From: Chionoecetes opilio
Lineage: Eukaryota; Arthropoda; Malacostraca; Decapoda; Majidae
DNA length: 64,000 nt
Assembly: GCA_016584305.1 (NCBI GenBank)
Contig: JACEEZ010000381.1
Span: 1-64,000, forward strand
Direction of reading: 5' to 3'
Made by a program: the position numbers and the translations under genes. Numbering within the stretch: the stretch's first letter is position 1; the number at the start of each line of letters is the position of its first letter. Below the pieces are notes generated by a model, which saw only the letters and a list, made by a program, of their open reading frames with translations, made no database searches and was not told the DNA's origin. Positions 57,736 through 64,000 of this stretch are shown one piece after another.

Positions 57736-58075
57736 GGGGAGGCGGTAGCGGAGTGGTTAGCGTCTCCGACTGGCGTTCTCGGTGACCCGAGTTCGATCCC
57801 CGAAGAAACCCAAAACCTTTCTGCACCGTCGAGTGGCCTAAGAACACCCACATGCCCTGCCCATCAACTCTACCTTCGATTGCGAGTGCATCGGAGGACA
57901 CAGGGGGGCGGCATGAGCCTCAATCACAGGCGTCACTATAAGAATCCTGCCTGCGCCACCACGGGCGAGGACCAACCATCACAGCCCTCAAGTGAACCTC
58001 CAGAGCCTACTATCCGAGCCCTGGGTCACCACTGCCTACAGGCGCTATAGGCACAAATGTAAAAAAAAAAAATTT
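57735..58075 (+). mobile_element. tRNA-derived SINE (family 3), copy 1
   Basis: Head GAGGCGGTAGCGGAGTGG with GGTTAGCG (box A) and GACCCGAGTTCGATCCCCG (box B); body with CCACATGCCCTGCCCATCAA and GGGTCACCACTGCCTACAGG; A-rich tail at about 58062-58085. Inserted antisense at the start of CR1 ORF2. A near-identical copy is at 62309-62672, minus strand. The target duplication is unclear. Confidence 0.85.
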
Positions 58076-58249
58076 AAAAAAAAGTAGACCTTCAAGCAAC
58101 TCTTCTTCTTTTTGTTCATTTTCCCTTTATCTTTAACTAAACACCTCCTTTCTCTCTTCTTACGAATCACTTTAGTTCCCTGCCTTCTGAAACTCCTCCT
58201 AGAGTCGCATTTTTCCTTTACCCGACCCCAGTGTCTAATCCCCGGTTCT

Positions 58250-59001
58250 CTATCTTAAAAAAGCCTGCAGTGCATCTACCTCCCTTTTAAGGGATTCAGA
58301 CAAGATCTGAACTCCTTTCCTCGAAAAGTGCACCCCGTCCCTGCGGTAGAGGTGGTTATGCCCGAAAAAGAGGTCCCAGCTGTCGACAAAGGCCCAACCA
58401 TTGGCTTTGCAATGAAGTGCCAGCCGGCAATTCAAAGCAATAGCCTGGAGTACCACAAGTCGTCAACATAGCGTCTTGGAAGGACACCACACACCACAGA
58501 GATCCCACCCCTGTCCCTAACCTTACCTACAGCTTCCTTGAACCGCCGTAGCAATTCCTCACTTTTTACACACTCAACATCGTTTCCCCCAGCACTCAGG
58601 CAGACGATGGGCTTTTTCCCTTGGTCCACCATGCACTCAACTATCTTATCACTAACATAACCTATCCCCTGCCCTGGGTAACTGACTGACTTCATATGCA
58701 TCCCTTCCCTGTCACAGAACCTATTGTCGAGATGCCTAACCTGACTGTCACCAACAACCAAGATTTTACCTTCGGGTAATGATGTATCGTCTACCGTCCT
58801 TACCTCCGCATCTTCCTCTTGCAGCCCCGAGAGTACTTGAAATGAGTTCATGCACACAACATGGTCATTGTTTACCTTTATCTCCTTCGGGCGCGCTCCA
58901 CCATGATCAATTACCTTCCATTCACCAATCCCTGGTGACTTACAAGGAGCCTTAGTAGTATAAATCACACACACGGCTAGCGTCCACTCTCTCAATCCCA
59001 A
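58250..59001 (-). pseudogene. CR1 ORF1 with SGNH-hydrolase (esterase) domain, one frameshift
   Basis: About 250 codons in two frames (59001-58432 then 58456-58250). SGNH blocks are visible: GDSQVRHLD (block I Ser), VCLSAGGNDVE (block III Asn) and YRRDGVHFSRKG (block V Asp/His). LINE ORF1 esterase domains are known in some CR1/L2-group elements; their substrate is unsettled. The active-site residues are all kept, while the frame is broken near 58440. The start is uncertain because the element is truncated near 59030. Confidence 0.8.
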
Positions 59002-59262
59002 GTCCCAGCACGCACTGACTGCGCTACACTTGGCAGTGTCGTCTCCACCATATTTGGCGGGAACTTATGTTCACGCGGGCTCTTTGAAGGTAGTGTCCGT
59101 CACAATTATTGCGATTGCGTTTCAAAATTTTGGCGGTCCGCAACCCGCAATTCCGCAATTTTTTCAGGCATCCGCAATTGCGCAATTCTGCAACCGAATT
59201 ACCCATTCCGCAAGTTCCGAATGGTGGAATTCCGAACTAAAATTTCGGAATGCCCACCTTTG

Positions 59263-59895
59263 CTGTCCACTGGAGATAGCTACAAGAGCCTCCAATACGG
59301 ATTTCCGAGTGGCCCACAATACTATCTCTCTCATCATCCCCGAGACCTGCGAGGCCATCATCCAAGAGTAAAGGATGAGGTGCTATCATGCCCCAAGACG
59401 CTTGATGAGTGGAAGGAAGTTGCCAATTTGTTTGGTAAAAAGTGGAATTTTCATCACGGATTGGACGGGATTTTCATCAAGCCTTGGACGGGATACATAT
59501 AGGCATCAGATGCCCCCCAACGGAGGATCACTGTACTACAATTATGAAGGAGTCCACTCAATTGTGTTGATGGCACTTGTGGATGCAACCTATAAGTTTT
59601 TACACTGCGATGTTGGGACCACTGGCTGTTCATCTGATGGCGGGATATTCTCTGCCATGGCACTCAGGGAGCCTTTGGAGAACAAAACCGTTGGCCTACC
59701 TGCACCTGAGCCTCTACCTGGCGGCGACCAGCGTATCCCCTTCTTCCTGGTTGGTGATGATGCATTCCCACTCAGGGAATGGATGATGAAACACTTCCTA
59801 TATCGCAACATGTCAAGACCAGAGCGCATCTTCAACTATCGACTCTCCAGGGCATGGCGTGTTGTTGAGAACGCCTTCGGTATCATGGCCAACAG
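59263..59895 (+). pseudogene. Harbinger transposase, exon after the hAT insertion
   Basis: DDE transposase of PIF/Harbinger (HARBI1-like), cutting at TWA sites. Visible: TGDSYKSLQYGF, VAHNTISLIIPETCEAIIQE, DEVLSCPKTLDEWKEVANLF, WNFHHGLDG (first Asp), NGGSLYYNYEGVHSIVLMAL, VDATYKFLHCDVG, FFLVGDDAFPL (second Asp), ERIFNYRLSRAWRVVENAFG (Glu). Frameshifts near 59300 and 59490. All three catalytic residues remain. Confidence 0.85.
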
Positions 59896-60218
59896 GTAAT
59901 TATTAACATTTCCTATCACTCTCATCTGTATAATTTCCATATTCCCTTTCATTGCAAAGTTCGCCATTATCCCCATTCCATTATATAATTCATTACTCCA
60001 TGTTTTCCTCAACTGGTATGATGTAATTAATTTGATTTAAACCTGGAGCTAAATTTCTATATGTATTTTGATATACCTTTACAAGGAAATAGATATCCAT
60101 GATAGCTAGTACTTACTTCTTGTCTACGTATCATAGTTTTTTTTATGATTATAGTGTTTTTCATTTATATAGTGTTATAGATATTAATTTAATATTTGTC
60201 ATTTATTTCGCATTTCAG
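59896..60218 (+). other. intron of the Harbinger transposase gene
   Basis: Donor AACAG|GTAAT and acceptor GCATTTCAG|ATTC flank 323 AT-rich bases. Joining them keeps the reading ...GIMANR-FRCLLTTIPLHP without a stop, matching the family. Confidence 0.85.
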
Positions 60219-60519
60219 ATTCAGATGTCTGCTAACAACCATTCCTCTCCACCCTCATCGTGTGGAGTCTGTTGTTCTGGCATGCTGCACCCTCCACAAC
60301 ATCATGAGAGTCAGATACCGTTCGTATCATGACACTCTCATGGATGAAGAGGACTCAGAATTTCATGCAGTGACCCCTGGAGATTGGCGTGATGGTGAGG
60401 TCCTTGCTAGCCTCGAATCACTCACAAGAAACACAGCAAACATACCAGGTAGTCTGGCAGCCAAATGGGATTTTAGGGGTATACCTGGAAGTAGAGTATA
60501 TACAATGTTTTTTGATTGA
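60219..60519 (+). pseudogene. Harbinger transposase, last exon
   Basis: Encodes FRCLLTTIPLHPHRVESVVL, ACCTLHNIMRVRY (conserved LHN), RDGEVLASLESLTRNTANIP, then a stop at 60517. This exon itself is open. The 3' region (60480-60580) recurs in inverted orientation at about 62160-62280. Confidence 0.85.
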
Positions 60520-60844
60520 TTTGGGTCACTGAGACCATAAATCTTAACAATCCGCTTGATGACACCCTGTCACCTTTGGGCATTTTTTCTAATTTGCATA
60601 AAACCAAGATGGCCGCCAGTGTTCTATTGAATATACTATAATTAAGATATCTTGGCTTCTAGAAGGGCTTTTAAACCAATCTAAAATGTTTTAACGGGGC
60701 TTTAAGACCAAAAGGACAAGAAAGAGGTCGAGAGTTGAGTTTATTTTCGTTTACAGCCGCTGTGGTCACAAGGCAAACCTGGCCATACGTACTTTTTTGT
60801 GTGTGGGCCAATTCCTGTCTTTTATTGTATCTTTATATACCTTT

Positions 60845-61008
60845 TACATTTTTTCCCTCTCTCTCTCTCTCTTTTTTTCTGTTTAAAAGTTTTCTCTCTC
60901 CACATTTCCAGAAGCTGAGGTAAATATTGGAAGCTGGGATCTAAACGTGGGAGAAAATAAGTGAAAATCTCTCTCTCTCTCTTCTCTCCTCTCTCTTCTC
61001 TCTCTCTA

Positions 61009-61085
<77 letters not shown>

Positions 61086-61107
61086 TCTCTCTCTCCATCT
61101 CTCTCTC

Positions 61108-61196
<89 letters not shown>

Positions 61197-61226
61197 CCTC
61201 TCTCTCTCTCTCTCTCTCTCTCCTCT

Positions 61227-61279
<53 letters not shown>

Positions 61280-61330
61280 CTTTTCTCTCTCCTCTCTCTC
61301 TCTCTTCTCCCCTCTTCTCTGCCAAGTGCT
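60845..61330. repeat. (TC)n microsatellite
   Basis: A small TC run at 60857-60872 and a long interrupted array at about 60968-61318. The bordering AATAAGTGAAAATCTCT and CTCTGCCAAGTG sequences recur around a very short TC run at 61396-61430. Confidence 0.9.
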
Positions 61331-62155
61331 AAAAAACTCATATTTGAATAAAACAAATACACATAAGAAATACCGTTGTGAGAAACGTTAGAAAAATAAG
61401 TGAAAATCTCTTCTCTCTCTCTGCCAAGTGGTAATAATATTTAAAAATATTAAAAAAAAACTTATTTAAATAGTGGAGAGAGAAGACAAACAAAGTAAAA
61501 AAGGGGAATGGAAACTTGGAAGGATAGAGATGGTAAGGAGTGACTATCATTAGGAGAGAAAGATTAACAAATGTTAAAGGGTAAGGATGGAAAGGAAAAC
61601 ATGTTGTACGAGGGGAGGCGAGTGGTGAGTGGGATGCAGGTAATTAGCCTCCCTGTGTGGCTGTGGTTGTCTGCCTTAATGAAGCAATTAGCGGGCACAG
61701 GTGAGGGCAGTCGAGGGTAGTACTGGCGCGCTCCTTGCCGACCACACAGATATGTCAGTCAGTGAGTTGGTCAGGCGAGCAGAGGGAGTTCTGATCTTGC
61801 TACTGCTTGTGTGTGTTAAATTTTCTACGCACTTTTTTAAGATATAGCAATGTTGTATTAAGATTTTAGATATAAGAGCTCTTAAAAAAATTCTGTGTTA
61901 GGATTTTTTTAAGAATATATTTTTTAAGACACTCCCTTCCATCCTCCTCTTTATTCCCCTTCCATTCCTACATTACGTTGTCAATTATTCTCCCTTCTAT
62001 CCTACCTCATTCCTCTCAATTCTTAACTGGTTTCTTTTCCACTTGCTTAAATCTCTCCCTTCATCCTCCCCCCTTCATTCCTACTTTTTATGTTTTCATC
62101 ATTTCCCCCCAAAAATTTTTATTTTTTTATTTTTTGGGGTTTTTTTTATTTTAGG
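61331..62155. other. no gene
   Basis: AT-rich sequence with TTCCTTCCT-like stretches near 61930-62090; no coding signal. Confidence 0.4.
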
Positions 62156-62159
62156 GGAA

Positions 62160-62280
62160 TTAACCCTTTCATAATGGTGACAGGGTTCTCAGGGATTCTA
62201 TTATTTATGGACTCAGTGACCCAAATCAACCCAAAAACATTGTATATACTCCACTTCCAGGTTAAGCTAGTTGGCTGCTG
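62160..62280 (-). mobile_element. Harbinger 3'-end fragment
   Basis: Reverse complement matches 60480-60580: ACCTGGAAGTGGAGTATATA, TTGATTTGGGTCACTGAG and CCATAAATAATAGAATC align with the last codons and 3' flank of the transposase gene. It is a second, partial copy of the same element family. Confidence 0.7.
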
Positions 62281-62308
62281 GACTAAGGCAAGAACCTTCG
62301 CACTTACC

Positions 62309-62310
62309 TG

Positions 62311-62343
<33 letters not shown>

Positions 62344-62672
62344 CATATGTGCCTATAGCGCCTGTAGGCAGTGGTGACCCAGGGCTCGGATGGTACGCTC
62401 TGGAGGTTCACTTGAGGGCTGTGATGATGCTTGGTCCTCGCCCGTGGTGGCGCAGGCAGGATTCTTATAGTGACGCCTGTGATTAGAGGCTCATGTCGCC
62501 CCCCTGTGTCCTCCGATGCACTCGCAATCGAAGGTAGAGTTGATGGGCAGGGCATGTGGGTGTTCTTAGGCCACTCGACGGTGCAGAAAGGTTTTGGGTT
62601 TCTTCGGGGATCGAGCTCGGGTCACCGAAAACGCCAGTCGGAGACGCTAACCACTCCGCTACCGCCTCCCCC
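62309..62672 (-). mobile_element. tRNA-derived SINE (family 3), copy 2
   Basis: Minus-strand copy of the SINE at 57735 with tail as T-run at 62309-62342. The box B region reads GACCCGAGCTCGATCCCCG, with one change (TTCGA to CTCGA) that would weaken pol III binding. Otherwise very similar, suggesting both are recent. Confidence 0.85.
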
Positions 62673-62720
62673 TGACTAATTAATTAGTCAGGCCCGCCCG
62701 CCGGGGGAGAGGCGGGCGGT
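62672..62720. other. 20-bp perfect palindrome and GC hairpin
   Basis: CTGACTAATTAATTAGTCAG is its own reverse complement. It is followed by CCCGCCCGCCGGGGGAGAGG and CGGGCGG, which can form a second hairpin. It lies exactly at the 5' edge of the SINE. Confidence 0.6.
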
Positions 62721-64000
62721 GTGAAGTAGATTGTCCACCCCTCGCAAGTATATGCCATATCGCAAAAAAAAAATATCAGAAACACCAAAAATTCTTAAAG
62801 TACTATATCTATATCTGAGTTTACGTGTATTTGTATTACCGCGTGTGGGGGAGGCCACCTAAGTTGACGTCACCAGCAAGTTTCCAGCCACGACTGGAAT
62901 GGGGCTGTTGTTTTTCCCGCGCTGTTTACAAAAGTCATGTTTTTAGAGAAATAAGGCGTGGAAATGAATTATTTTTTGTGGATTAGGTATTTTGAATAAA
63001 CATTCAACATAATTATGCAGAGAAATAATGGGTACGGACGATTACTTTAAGGGAAATATTGTAGAAAATTCAACTAAAGAGTTTATTAAACTTCTTTGTA
63101 GACCAGAAAATATTACATAAAATAATAATAAAAAATATACATATTAATTATACACATAGTAGTTATTGATATTCCTGGCGGCGTTCTCTTGTCGGCGTTG
63201 AAGTACGTGGTGTCGATATGGGGTTCAGGCTTGTGTAAATAGTTGGTGTAGCGAGCCCGCTGTTTTTTATATTTGATATTTGATATTTTATATTTTTATA
63301 CTATGTTTTGGGGTCTTAAGTTTTTTTTCAGTGGATTTTGTTTGCCAACATATCCGGTTTGAAAAATATATATGTTGGCTCGCTGTCAGCCTTGGGCAAT
63401 TTGAGAGAATTAGCATAAAACAAAATGGCCGCCAAAATTTTATCAAAATACATAAAATACCATACATCCCTTGAAAATTCACACAGAGGGTCAACCAATA
63501 CATGAATTCCAGGGTATTTTGATCCAGAAAATCTATTTCTGGTATTTCCAAATTCAAAATGGCTACTTTTTTCTAAATGGCTCCCTAACAAATAAGAAAT
63601 TGAAGTGTACAAATCGTAATTTTGACGTATGTATGATTTGTACACTTTGTTAATTTACTAGTAGATTTTACTATTTATTACATTTACTCATGAAATTATC
63701 TGAAGGTGCAGTGTGTATAGTTTTTGATAGAAACTGTTGAAAACTAGGAATGTCTGAACATGCTATATTCACATCAGATATGTATAGGTGATTGATCCTC
63801 ATGTGTTTGTTTCCTCGTAATCCTCACATCCATTTGTTGTGTGGCATTTTATTTCTCTGTAAATTGTTTATCATAAAGGAGTGAATGTCCTTGCACTACT
63901 AGTAGTCCAGTAAATGTACACCAGGACCCATCACTAATTGCAACAGAAACGAAACCAGTGTTATTTTTCTTGGATAAAGGTTCCTTATAACATACTAAAA
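62721..64000. other. AT-rich DNA, no recognisable gene
   Basis: No supported coding frame. A stretch near 63400-63440 (ATTAGCATAAAACAAAATGG then CCGCC) resembles 60590-60618 and may be a small shared repeat. Confidence 0.4.

Larger units (their letters stand above)
54758..59030 (-). mobile_element. CR1 LINE, nearly full coding span
   Basis: Minus strand, from a 5'-truncated ORF1 near 59030, through ORF2, to a 3' end with the short tandem TTCTTATGTTCTTATCC at about 54758-54775, typical of CR1 tails. It lies inside the hAT element and is split once by a SINE at 57735-58075. Related fragments: 32590 and 44590. Confidence 0.9.
53951..59262 (-). mobile_element. hAT element inserted in the Harbinger gene
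   Basis: Ends CAAAGGTGGCATCGCAATTTT and, reverse complemented, CAAAGGTGGGCATTCC, with CTGTCCAC directly on both sides (53943-53950 and 59263-59270): a perfect 8-bp TSD. Subterminal regions are TTCCGCAAT/GCAATTCCGC arrays. About 1.05 kb belongs to the hAT; the rest is a CR1 LINE with a SINE. Removing it rejoins the Harbinger frame pieces around TGDSYKSLQYGF. Confidence 0.9.

Overview
The window reads as intergenic DNA of an animal, most likely a decapod crustacean (crab- or shrimp-like). Evidence: very dense TA, TC/GA and CA/GT microsatellites; several non-LTR retrotransposon families (Jockey-like, CR1, RTE-like, an I-like type with RNase H, and an ORF1-bearing LINE); tRNA-derived SINEs; Harbinger and hAT-type DNA transposons; and one Ty3/Gypsy LTR element. 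The host assignment is my recollection of family content, not a database result. I found no host gene, no genuine tRNA or rRNA gene, and nothing bacterial, viral or CRISPR-like. Every recognisable coding region belongs to a mobile element, and nearly all carry frameshifts or stops.

Layout. 1-3.4 kb: a TA array, then two tandem hAT-like non-autonomous elements which between them carry three small TIR elements; each inserted element is absent from the other copy. 3.4-7 kb: minisatellite, TA/GA/TC arrays and a decayed Jockey-like LINE. 7.0-12.5 kb: an old Ty3/Gypsy element on the minus strand with both LTRs; integrase lies upstream of RT-RNase H. 12.5-19.4 kb: AT arrays, a 4-copy ~187-bp satellite, SINEs, and a higher-order array of two repeat modules separated by CA arrays and a 20-21-bp minisatellite. 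20-22.6 kb: a degraded plus-strand copy of a large multicopy protein family. 23.2-25.6 kb: 3' part of a LINE holding an 874-bp TIR element with 8-bp target-site duplications (TSDs). 26-27.2 kb: RTE-like LINE. 28-29.5 kb: a foldback repeat and a palindromically arranged ATCGTGAC cluster. 29.8-31.9 kb: a better Jockey-like copy. 32.6-34.6 kb: CR1 and RNase H LINE fragments.

35.4-43.9 kb is one LINE (ORF1 plus EN-RT ORF2) split by a 3.6-kb DNA transposon. That transposon has TAGGGTG termini and 8-bp TSDs, and carries a nearly complete 740-codon gene of a poorly characterised transposase-like family. A second, older element at 46.7-49.2 kb has similar termini and a degraded member of the same family. 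This is my main candidate for an under-described system. 49.7-52.9 kb holds a different element with long terminal inverted repeats and a Cys-rich CXC-domain protein. 53.7-60.5 kb is a four-level nest: a Harbinger transposase gene interrupted by a hAT element with perfect 8-bp TSDs, which contains a CR1 LINE with an SGNH-esterase ORF1, which in turn contains a SINE. 60.5-64 kb: TC arrays, a Harbinger 3'-end fragment, a second copy of the same SINE, and AT-rich DNA with no recognisable gene.

The value of the window is its insertion history. Filled and empty sites can be read directly between paralogous copies, which fixes element boundaries and TSD lengths without outside data. Coordinates of decayed elements are approximate (tens of bases) unless TSD or TIR edges are given.
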